A stretch of DNA of 5,289 nt, taken from positions 1 to 5,289 of the forward strand of contig CALMXV010000523.1 of the NCBI GenBank assembly GCA_937871155.1, given 5' to 3'. The stretch comes from an uncultured Taibaiella sp. Lineage in GTDB: Bacteria; Bacteroidota; Bacteroidia; Chitinophagales; Chitinophagaceae. The notes below the pieces were generated by a model that was not told where the DNA came from, ran no database searches, and worked only from the letters and a program-made list of their open reading frames with translations. Position 1 is the first letter of the stretch. Each line of letters opens with the position of its first letter. Made by a program: the position numbers and the translations under genes. Positions 1 to 5,289 of the stretch are shown piece after piece.

Positions 1-1024
1 TTAAATAAGCAGAAGCACTTCCTACATTTCCAACTCTTGGAAGATTGAAAAACCATTTATCATAAGGAATTTCTAAACCGAGATTGGTATGATGTTCATA
101 AATCTGCTTCTTGAAAAATTCGCTAGACATATGCGGTAAGTAATAGTCAACATCTTCTGCTTTTAGTTGATGTTTTTCCATTACTTCTTTTAAATATTCT
201 CCACCTTTGGGAACAATATTTTCAGCTAGAAGCCGAGTGTCTTGTTTAACCGAAAAAATACTTTGGTTATTCCATTCTTCTATGGGATAATCATTCCATC
301 CGGTTAATGATGTATCTTCATTTTTAACGGCACCTGCATACATGCACGTCTCTAGTTCATTGGCAAAGGAGGTAATTTCTAACCATTCAATACGATAAGA
401 TAGTCCATTTGGATTGGGAGTATCTTGTACTAACACAGCTGCGGCACCATCACTCAGCATCCATCGTAAGAAATCTTTTTCAAAAGCTATATATCCATTC
501 TCTTCCAACTTTGATAAGTTTTCCACTTCGGGCTGAAAGCGTGAAGCATGCATCCAAGTACTCATCTTTTCTGAACCACAGCCGATAGCGGTTTTTGCCA
601 TTCCAGACCCAATAGCTAGATAGGCATATTTTAATGCTTGAATACTGCTACAACAAGTACCCATTGCAGACATGATCTCAAGACGATTTTTACTTCCTAA
701 AGCACCGTGCACCATCGCACCGTGTGAGGGTATTATTTGCTCAGGAGAACTTGTACCTACGGCTAAAATTTCTGCATTTTCAATCGGGAATTGTGAATCA
801 AACAACCCCTTAATAGCAAGGGCAGCCATCTCTACATTGGTATGGGTACTTTTGCCATCTCGAATCGCATAGTATCGTGTTTTGATTCCATTATTTCGCA
901 ATACGATGGCTCTAGCTTTAGAGGATTTTCCATTAATCTTCCCCAATACATCTTCCATTTCATCATTTGAAATGGGATCATTCGGCAAAAACTTAGAAAG
1001 ACGGGTAATGTAAACAGGTCTCAC
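1..1024 (-). CDS. 3-oxoacyl-ACP synthase III (FabH/KAS III-like), C-terminus cut by window edge
   Basis: This is a thiolase-fold condensing enzyme of the KAS III family, which joins an acyl primer to malonyl-ACP. 341 codons are visible with no stop, so the C-terminus lies off the left edge. The start is a GTG at 1024 (N-terminus MRPVYITRLSKFLP); the upstream frame meets a TGA after a few codons and offers no ATG. The catalytic triad is visible: Cys125 in MGTCCSSIQA, His298 in YYLPHMSS and Asn333 in VGNVGSAS. Also present are the GTSSPEQ segment (90-96) and the SDGAAAVLV strand (191-199). The N-terminal LGKINGKSSKARAIVLRNN stretch followed by IKTRYY differs from E. coli FabH. From memory it resembles the KAS III-like proteins of Bacteroidota flexirubin/dialkylresorcinol pigment clusters, but that is inference. 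The gene lies 158 bp downstream of the protease gene on the same strand and has a candidate promoter of its own. Family assignment is secure; the exact product is not. Confidence 0.88.
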   Translation of the reverse strand, partial: MRPVYITRLSKFLPNDPISNDEMEDVLGKINGKSSKARAIVLRNNGIKTRYYAIRDGKSTHTNVEMAALAIKGLFDSQFPIENAEILAVGTSSPEQIIPSHGAMVHGALGSKNRLEIMSAMGTCCSSIQALKYAYLAIGSGMAKTAIGCGSEKMSTWMHASRFQPEVENLSKLEENGYIAFEKDFLRWMLSDGAAAVLVQDTPNPNGLSYRIEWLEITSFANELETCMYAGAVKNEDTSLTGWNDYPIEEWNNQSIFSVKQDTRLLAENIVPKGGEYLKEVMEKHQLKAEDVDYYLPHMSSEFFKKQIYEHHTNLGLEIPYDKWFFNLPRVGNVGSASAYL

Positions 1025-1046
1025 AATATCAAAAAAAATTAGCTGT

Positions 1047-1054
1047 CAAAGATA
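1047..1054 (-). promoter_or_regulatory. candidate -7 element for the KAS III-like gene
   Basis: On the minus strand this reads TATCTTTG, a full match to the Bacteroidota -7 consensus TAnnTTTG, 22 bases before the GTG start. No clear TTG or TTTG lies 17-23 bases further upstream (a T-rich tract with TTCTTT is the nearest), so only half of the promoter is convincing. If real, it gives a short 5' leader of about 15 bases and lets the gene be transcribed separately from the protease. Confidence 0.38.
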
Positions 1055-1111
1055 GTCATTCCCTAAAAAAATAAAGAATATCCTAGCGCTATTAAAATGA
1101 CTTCTTTTCCG

Positions 1112-1136
1112 CATCATAAATAGAGGAATCATGATG
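1112..1136. repeat. short inverted repeat between the protease and KAS III-like genes
   Basis: The arms CATCAT (1112-1117) and ATGATG (1131-1136) are perfect 6-base inverted complements around a 13-base spacer. On the minus strand the structure follows the protease stop by about 47 bases and is not followed directly by a T-run, so it is not a classical intrinsic terminator. It could be a weak terminator, an operator or chance. The rest of the 158-bp gap (1025-1182) holds A/T-rich tracts and the candidate -7 element only. Confidence 0.2.
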
Positions 1137-1182
1137 TGCTTAATCCTTTAAAATCAAAGTGTTTTTAAGATAAATGGAAGAA

Positions 1183-2658
1183 CTATTCCGCAAATAAAGA
1201 AGGGTCAACTCGGATGCCATAGTAATACATACCGTTATTCCCAGGATAAAAGCCTCCCAATTTTACACTTCCATTCTCTGCGATTACTTGTTGGATATCG
1301 TCAGCACTATTTACTTCTTGATCATTTGCTTTTAATATAACAAAGCCATTTTTCATTGTGGTCTGTTGAGAAAGTACACCTCTAGCTATCTTAGTTACTA
1401 GTACTCCGTTTTCAGCACCATATCTATTCTTCTCTTCCAAAGAAAGTGGACGCATGGCAGCACCTAGCACTTCACTTATTGAAGCAGTTTGACCTTTTAA
1501 AACAGCTGTAGTACCATTTACATTTTTCAACAATACGGTAGTATTATATTCTTTACCATCTCTGTTATAAGTGACACTTACATTATCGCCAGGTTTGAAA
1601 CGAGCTACTTGTTCTAATAATTCCGGTTCTGAATTTACGGTTACATCATTCACTCTTGTTATATAGTCATTCTTCCTAATGCCCGCCTGATAAGCACCTC
1701 CATTGATAGGAGCATCTGCTACATACACTCCGGAATTTCTTTTGTTATTTATAGCCGTTTTATCTTGTTGACGCATCAACTGAACGCCTAAATAAGCACG
1801 TTGTACTGTTCCAAATTGTTTTAAGTCATCAATAACTTTCTTCACCAGGTTGGCAGGGATAGCATAGGAGTATCCGGTATAATAGCCGGTTGGGGAGGCT
1901 ATTGCAGAATTGATGCCTATTAATTGTCCTTGAGTATTCATTAATGCACCACCGCTATTACCTGGGTTTACTGCTGCATCGGTTTGTATAAAGCTTTCGA
2001 TAGCTGATGCTGACTGGGTACGATTCACGCCTATTGAACGGCTTTTGGCACTCACAATACCTGCAGTAACGGTAGCATCTAAAGTAAGAGGATAGCCTAC
2101 CGCTAATACCCATTGTCCTAAACGAACATTATCCGAATTTCCAAATTCAATATAAGGCAAGCCTTTATCAGCCACTTTTAATAAAGCAATATCAGTAGCC
2201 GCATCTTTAGCTATCACTTTAGCTTCCGTGGTATAGCGGTCGTTGAATGTAACGGTTACTTTATCTGCATTGGTTACTACATGGTAGTTCGTTACAATAT
2301 ATCCATCAGGAGATACTACTACACCAGAGCCGGAACCGGTTTGAGGAGGTAAGTAATATTGTTGGGGTCCAAAAAATTGATTCAAAAAATCATCATCACT
2401 TTTGGCTATTACGGTCCGTCCTTTTGTTTGAGTTTTGACATGCACTACAGCTTGTACCGATGCGCTCGCTATCTGCTCAAAGTCTGCCGGTGGCACCCCT
2501 TGGGCTCCTACTAGTTTATAATTAGCATAGTTTACAGGCATACTGTTAGTAGCTTCTACTGCAAATGGTAGCTTGTCTTGAAATTTTGCAAATAGAAAAA
2601 AGGTAATTAGAGAAGTGATTGCAGCGGTAATGATTACCGGAAAAAGTTTGAGTTTCAT
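1183..2658 (-). CDS. DegP/HtrA-type serine endoprotease with two PDZ domains
   Basis: This is an envelope quality-control protease of the trypsin-like HtrA/Deg family, expected to degrade or hold misfolded proteins in the periplasm. It has 491 residues, within the usual range for two-PDZ family members. Residues 1-26 form a basic start plus a hydrophobic segment (signal peptide or membrane anchor). The protease domain runs from about 55 to 280 with an intact triad: His126 in IVTNYHVV, Asp156 in TDIALLKV and Ser235 in NPGNSGGAL. The PDZ1 domain begins near AYLGVQL (288-294) and ends around 380. A second, more divergent PDZ-like domain covers about 392-489. The ATG at 2658 is supported by the signal sequence that follows it and by a GAAGAGG ribosome site 7 bases upstream. 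The gene follows pyrE on the same strand after 126 bp but has its own -7 element. Which paralogue (DegP, DegQ or DegS-like) cannot be told; two PDZ domains argue against DegS. Confidence 0.96.
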   Translation of the reverse strand: MKLKLFPVIITAAITSLITFFLFAKFQDKLPFAVEATNSMPVNYANYKLVGAQGVPPADFEQIASASVQAVVHVKTQTKGRTVIAKSDDDFLNQFFGPQQYYLPPQTGSGSGVVVSPDGYIVTNYHVVTNADKVTVTFNDRYTTEAKVIAKDAATDIALLKVADKGLPYIEFGNSDNVRLGQWVLAVGYPLTLDATVTAGIVSAKSRSIGVNRTQSASAIESFIQTDAAVNPGNSGGALMNTQGQLIGINSAIASPTGYYTGYSYAIPANLVKKVIDDLKQFGTVQRAYLGVQLMRQQDKTAINNKRNSGVYVADAPINGGAYQAGIRKNDYITRVNDVTVNSEPELLEQVARFKPGDNVSVTYNRDGKEYNTTVLLKNVNGTTAVLKGQTASISEVLGAAMRPLSLEEKNRYGAENGVLVTKIARGVLSQQTTMKNGFVILKANDQEVNSADDIQQVIAENGSVKLGGFYPGNNGMYYYGIRVDPSLFAE

Positions 2659-2665
2659 AAGTTCG

Positions 2666-2672
2666 CCTCTTC
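2666..2672 (-). promoter_or_regulatory. Shine-Dalgarno-like site of the HtrA-family gene
   Basis: On the minus strand this reads GAAGAGG, separated from the ATG at 2658 by 7 bases. It is purine-rich and well placed, which is notable because many Bacteroidota genes lack a recognisable site. It fixes the protease start at 2658. Confidence 0.45.
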
Positions 2673-2684
2673 ATTTAATTGTTA

Positions 2685-2692
2685 CAAAATTA
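2685..2692 (-). promoter_or_regulatory. candidate -7 element for the HtrA-family gene
   Basis: On the minus strand this reads TAATTTTG, an exact match to TAnnTTTG, 26 bases before the protease ATG. It predicts a leader of roughly 20 bases that would contain the GAAGAGG ribosome site. A good TTTG -33 partner is not visible at the usual distance; a TTG lies 30 bases upstream, which is too far. A palindrome occupies the bases directly upstream, so an activator or alternative sigma factor may compensate. Confidence 0.45.
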
Positions 2693-2710
2693 CGAGGGAT
2701 GATCGCCTCG
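2693..2710. promoter_or_regulatory. palindrome next to the HtrA-gene -7 element, possible operator
   Basis: The arms CGAGG (2693-2697) and CCTCG (2706-2710) are perfect inverted complements with an 8-base spacer (GATGATCG). They abut the -7 element and fill the region normally between -7 and -33. The G+C-rich arms stand out from A/T-rich surroundings. The position suits a dimeric regulator's binding site, but 5-base arms can arise by chance. Confidence 0.25.
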
Positions 2711-2784
2711 AATCTGTTATAGCAATTACAATAAAGATGCCTCTTTCTTAAAAATCACGTTAAAAAACCTTGAATCTATTCGTA

Positions 2785-3414
2785 CTATCTCCCCCAAGTA
2801 TCGGGTGCTACTCTCCAAGCACTTAAACTTTCTTTTTGCTCCGGGGTAATCAGTTTTGTTTCTTCTGCTACCTCCATCAAGGCTTCATAATTGCTAATAG
2901 TATATAATGGGACCTTGGCTTTTTCAAATGCTGCCGTCGCTTCGGGAAAACCGTAGGTGAATAGTGCAGCCATACCGATTACCTCAGCATCTAATGCCTT
3001 TAAAACATCTACTACTTGAAGGCTGCTTTTGCCGGTAGATACGAGATCTTCAATCACTACAACTTTTTGCCCTTTCTCTAAGACTCCTTCTATTTGATTA
3101 CCCATACCATGGTCTTTAGGTTTGCTGCGCACATAGATAAAAGGAAGTTTTAGCAAATCAGCAACAAGAGCACCATGTGGAATACCTGCAGTAGCTACAC
3201 CTGCTATTACATCAGCATCAGGAAATTTTTCAAACACCATATTGGCCATTTCACTTTTCACATAGTCGCGTACATGCGGATAGGAAAGCGTTTTTCTATT
3301 ATCACAATACACAGGAGAGCGCCATCCGGAAGCCCAAGTATATGGATTTTGGAGGTTAATCTGTAAAGCTTTAATTTGTAATAGTTTTTCGGCAAAATAT
3401 TTTGAAGTGCTCAT
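2785..3414 (-). CDS. pyrE: orotate phosphoribosyltransferase
   Basis: This cytoplasmic enzyme joins orotate to PRPP, forming orotidine 5'-monophosphate, the penultimate step of de novo UMP synthesis. With the ATG at 3414 it has 209 residues, close to the usual size of about 210. The PRPP-binding motif is VVVIEDLVSTGKS (118-130) with the acidic pair Glu122-Asp123. The mobile catalytic loop is RSKPKDHGMGNQIEG (96-110), and GVATAGIPHGALVA (72-85) and the N-terminal ASGWRSPVYCD segment (28-38) are typical. An in-frame GTG at 3438 would add eight residues (MNWCRFER), but those codons overlap an excellent promoter, so the later ATG is preferred. The gene is divergent from the Nudix gene, and no other pyrimidine gene is nearby. 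The reading frame is intact. Confidence 0.96.
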   Translation of the reverse strand: MSTSKYFAEKLLQIKALQINLQNPYTWASGWRSPVYCDNRKTLSYPHVRDYVKSEMANMVFEKFPDADVIAGVATAGIPHGALVADLLKLPFIYVRSKPKDHGMGNQIEGVLEKGQKVVVIEDLVSTGKSSLQVVDVLKALDAEVIGMAALFTYGFPEATAAFEKAKVPLYTISNYEALMEVAEETKLITPEQKESLSAWRVAPDTWGR

Positions 3415-3419
3415 GCGTT

Positions 3420-3450
3420 CAAACCTACACCAATTCACTTGTTTTACAAA
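3420..3450 (-). promoter_or_regulatory. Bacteroidota-type promoter of pyrE
   Basis: On the minus strand TTTG (3450-3447) is followed by exactly 19 bases and then TAGGTTTG (3427-3420). This matches the known primary-sigma consensus of the phylum, TTTG at -33 and TAnnTTTG at -7. The -7 element ends only five bases before the pyrE ATG at 3414, so transcription should begin at or within a few bases of the start codon. Confidence 0.75.
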
Positions 3451-3458
3451 AATTACCC

Positions 3459-4103
3459 ATGATTTATACCCAAAAAATATACATAAACAACAAGCCTCTG
3501 ATACTTACCAACGATAGTAACAGCTATATCCATAAATATAAAATAGCTGAAGGGTACTTAGTTTTAAAAGGAGCTTTCAGTAGAAATTTTCGTTTAGCTA
3601 CAGAGCACCTTTCTAAGCTTCGTTCTTTAGGTGTTATCATTGAAGACATCTCCAAAGAAGCCTTAGAAGCCACGCTACATGAATTATATACACCCATAGA
3701 TGCTGCTGGTGGATTGGTTGTAAATGAAGAGGGTGCAGTGCTGATGATTTATCGTCGAGGGAAGTGGGACTTACCAAAAGGGAAACGTGATGAGGGTGAA
3801 TCCATCGAAACCTGTGCCTTAAGAGAAGTAAGCGAAGAAACAGGATTACAACAATTGACCTTAGAAGAAAAAATCTGTGACACGTACCATGTATATGATC
3901 AATTTAACCAACGATTGTTGAAACATACGGTTTGGTTTCGAATGAAAGGCAGTAAAGATGAAGAGCTAATACCTCAAGCAGAAGAGAATATCTTACAAAC
4001 AAATTGGATTTCAACAAAAGACTTGCCTGCAAAGCTTTTCAAATCCTATGAAGCCATCAAAGAGGTGCTTGCTGAAGCAGGGATTAATGGTGTTAAAAAA
4101 TAG
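3459..4103 (+). CDS. Nudix hydrolase with an 80-residue N-terminal extension
   Basis: Nudix enzymes cleave nucleoside diphosphates linked to another moiety, using divalent metal ions. The Nudix box is perfect: Gly108, Glu114, then Arg122-Glu123, Glu126-Glu127 and Gly129, in the order GX5EX7REUXEEXGU. It is preceded by RRGKWDLPKGK (99-109), common in MutT and dinucleotide-polyphosphate hydrolases. The domain spans about 80-205 of 214 residues. Residues 1-80 form an unassigned extension with several lysines. The ATG at 3459 (MIYTQKIYIN) is preferred over a TTG at 3402, which would place 19 residues over the pyrE 5' end and its promoter. No clear plus-strand promoter is seen in the 44 bp between the two divergent starts. 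The stop overlaps the AraC-family gene. The substrate cannot be read from the sequence. Confidence 0.92.
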   Translation: MIYTQKIYINNKPLILTNDSNSYIHKYKIAEGYLVLKGAFSRNFRLATEHLSKLRSLGVIIEDISKEALEATLHELYTPIDAAGGLVVNEEGAVLMIYRRGKWDLPKGKRDEGESIETCALREVSEETGLQQLTLEEKICDTYHVYDQFNQRLLKHTVWFRMKGSKDEELIPQAEENILQTNWISTKDLPAKLFKSYEAIKEVLAEAGINGVKK

Positions 4104-4962
4104 TTTTTCAATACCCAATATCCATTCAGCAATAATGCTAGCACACTATCCTACCTATAAATACACAGAAGATGATGTGAACCACCAACTGGCGAAATTG
4201 GTACGGTTAGACAATCCTGATAGCTACCCTTTCGACCACTATCATAGCCATGAGTACAATGAAATCTTAGTGTTTATAAAAGGTGGTGGGCAACACAATA
4301 TTAATTTCAAAAGGCATGTGATAGAAGATAACTCCATCCATCTACTATCAGCTAATGAAATGCACTGGATAGAACGAGCTATGACCTCTGCAGGCTTTGC
4401 AATAGTGTATAAAGAGCAGTTTTTGCATAAGCTACAACTAGTAAATCCTGAGATTGATTATCAACTTAGATTCAATCATTCTCAAATTATCAATCTATGC
4501 AAAAAGGGAACAGAGGATTTTAATTTTATCTTTTATGAACTACTCAAAAATATTACTCCAAGTGCTTACCAACTTCAAATCATTGGCGCCTTCTTAGCTA
4601 AGATTGCTGACCTACTTCAGCCTATAACTAATTTAAGAAAATCCCAAGATGCTATCATCTCACAACTCCTACCGCTCATTGAAGAAAACTTTAAATGCCT
4701 TAAAACTACCGCTCAATATGCTTCGTTATTGCATCTATCTGAACGTACCTTACACAATAGAGTTAAAAAAGCTTCCGGCTGTACTGTGATGGAATTGGTG
4801 TTGGAACGCACTTTAAAAGAAGCTAAAAAATTGCTAAGTAGTGCTGCTTATACGGTAGCTGAAATTGCTGACGAATTGGGATTTAAAGAACCTTCACATT
4901 TCTCTCACTGGTTTAAAAAACAAACCGGCATACTTCCTTCAGCCTATAAATATGGGAAGTAA
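4087..4962 (+). CDS. AraC-family transcriptional regulator with N-terminal cupin domain
   Basis: This is a DNA-binding regulator with a small-molecule-sensing type of N-terminus. From the ATG at 4087 it has 291 residues, typical for the family. The cupin region (about 45-100) holds His53, His55, Glu59 and Gly66 in the pattern HXHX3EX6G, with a further His93 in NEMHW; this could bind metal but is also common in sugar-type AraC sensors. The C-terminal pair of helix-turn-helix motifs is clear: the first around LLHLSERTLHNRVKKASG (214-231) and the second around TVAEIADELGFKEPSHFSHW (256-275), ending FKKQTGILPSAYK. The start overlaps the Nudix gene by 17 bases and follows a CAGGG sequence, suggesting translational coupling. 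Other possible starts are ATG 4048 (deeper overlap) and ATG 4135 (no overlap, 275 residues). The inducer and target genes are unknown. Confidence 0.92.
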   Translation: MVLKNSFSIPNIHSAIMLAHYPTYKYTEDDVNHQLAKLVRLDNPDSYPFDHYHSHEYNEILVFIKGGGQHNINFKRHVIEDNSIHLLSANEMHWIERAMTSAGFAIVYKEQFLHKLQLVNPEIDYQLRFNHSQIINLCKKGTEDFNFIFYELLKNITPSAYQLQIIGAFLAKIADLLQPITNLRKSQDAIISQLLPLIEENFKCLKTTAQYASLLHLSERTLHNRVKKASGCTVMELVLERTLKEAKKLLSSAAYTVAEIADELGFKEPSHFSHWFKKQTGILPSAYKYGK

Positions 4963-4984
4963 GAATCAATAGAAATCAAATGCT

Positions 4985-5002
4985 TCTTTAATTCATTAAA
5001 GA
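4985..5002. terminator. A/T-rich hairpin between convergent genes, possible weak terminator
   Basis: The arms TCTTTAA (4985-4991) and TTAAAGA (4996-5002) are perfect complements with a TTCA loop, 22 bases after the AraC-family stop and 56 bases past the stop of the facing secreted-protein gene. It could serve both directions. It lacks G+C in the stem and a T-run on either side, so its strength is doubtful. Confidence 0.3.
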
Positions 5003-5058
5003 GTTAAGAACTTCAAGCAATACAGCTTCTTTTAAACGCAATGGAATCCATGAAATAT

Positions 5059-5289
5059 TTACTGCAATACTAGTTTTTCCTTTACCCATCCTTCTCTTGT
5101 TTCTATCAATAAGAAATAAGTGCCACGAGTTACATCTGCCACTTGTAATATCTTTTCATCCTTTGGAAATGCCTTTATCACTCTACCGGTAATATCGATA
5201 AGTTGAATGCTATAAACTGTTTTCTCTTTTAAGTAATCTATATGGACCACTTTACTTGCTGGATTGGGATACATTTGAAACGGATGAAA
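5059..5289 (-). CDS. T9SS type A C-terminal sorting domain of a secreted protein, 5' part off the window
   Basis: Only the last 76 residues are visible. The frame stays open to the right edge (FHPFQ precedes MYPNPAS), so the internal Met at 5274 is not the gene start and the protein is larger. The fragment shows the usual order of the type A sorting domain: YPNPAS, then a strand with VVHIDY, a YSIQLIDITGRVIKAF turn, and a final GTYFLLIE strand ending KEKLVLQ at the C-terminus. Such domains direct proteins through the outer membrane by the type IX system and are cleaved on release or surface attachment. The function of the cargo, which might be an enzyme or adhesin, lies outside the window. 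The gene is convergent with the AraC-family regulator, 96 bp apart. Confidence 0.9.
   Translation of the reverse strand, partial: FHPFQMYPNPASKVVHIDYLKEKTVYSIQLIDITGRVIKAFPKDEKILQVADVTRGTYFLLIETREGWVKEKLVLQ

Noticed and set aside
124..130. No sign of CRISPR, tRNA, rRNA, insertion sequence ends or attachment sites anywhere in the window (nominal coordinates)
   Set aside because: I looked for spaced direct repeats, cloverleaf-like sequences and terminal inverted repeats with target duplications by eye and found none convincing.
672..872. Plus-strand open frame of 66 codons
   Set aside because: It lies entirely antisense to the KAS III-like gene, whose conserved triad confirms the minus-strand frame; the peptide has no recognisable features.
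2733..2746. Small hairpin AAAGA/TCTTT after pyrE, considered as a terminator
   Set aside because: The stem is only five mostly A/T pairs and no T-run follows on the minus strand, so it cannot be distinguished from chance in AT-rich DNA.
3175..3366. Plus-strand open frame of 63 codons
   Set aside because: It is antisense to pyrE within the conserved N-terminal half of that enzyme, so it is a shadow frame.
3415..3438. Eight-residue N-terminal extension of PyrE from a GTG
   Set aside because: These codons overlap the -7 element of a consensus promoter and the family normally begins near the later Met; transcription would start downstream of the GTG.
3402..3458. Nineteen-residue N-terminal extension of the Nudix protein from a TTG
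   Set aside because: It would overlap the pyrE coding start and promoter, uses a rare start codon, and the peptide does not look like part of a fold.
5003..5038. Imperfect inverted repeat GTTAAGAA with TTTTAAAC in the convergent gap
   Set aside because: The pairing contains a mismatch and a wobble, with an unequal interior; it is not better than expected for A/T-rich sequence.

Overview
The window is about 5.3 kb of AT-rich bacterial DNA from a member of the Bacteroidota. Two independent signs support this. The right edge carries a type IX secretion (T9SS) type A C-terminal sorting domain, a hallmark of that phylum. Several genes are also preceded by the phylum's distinctive -7 promoter element TAnnTTTG instead of an E. 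coli-type -10 box. The gene content would suit a Chitinophagales- or Sphingobacteriales-like organism, but that placement is inference.

Layout, left to right. (1) Positions 1-1024, minus strand: a FabH-like 3-oxoacyl-ACP synthase III with an intact Cys/His/Asn triad, cut off at its C-terminal end by the window edge. (2) Positions 1183-2658, minus: a DegP/HtrA-type envelope serine protease with two PDZ domains and its own promoter. (3) Positions 2785-3414, minus: pyrE, orotate phosphoribosyltransferase, with a textbook Bacteroidota promoter so close to the ATG that the mRNA is probably leaderless. (4) Positions 3459-4103, plus: a Nudix hydrolase divergent from pyrE across only 44 bp. (5) Positions 4087-4962, plus: an AraC-family regulator overlapping the Nudix gene's 3' end, so the two are very likely one transcription unit. 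(6) Positions 5059-5289, minus: the C-terminal tail of a T9SS-secreted protein, convergent with the regulator gene.

There is no gene-free stretch longer than about 160 bp, and I see no RNA gene, CRISPR array, insertion sequence or prophage. Most of the window is ordinary housekeeping and envelope-maintenance sequence. The points most worth a second look are the pyrE/Nudix divergent promoter region with its probable leaderless start, the Nudix-AraC gene pair, and the KAS III-like enzyme, which looks more like a specialised (pigment or secondary-lipid) synthase than the housekeeping FabH. I found no convincing undescribed multi-gene system.
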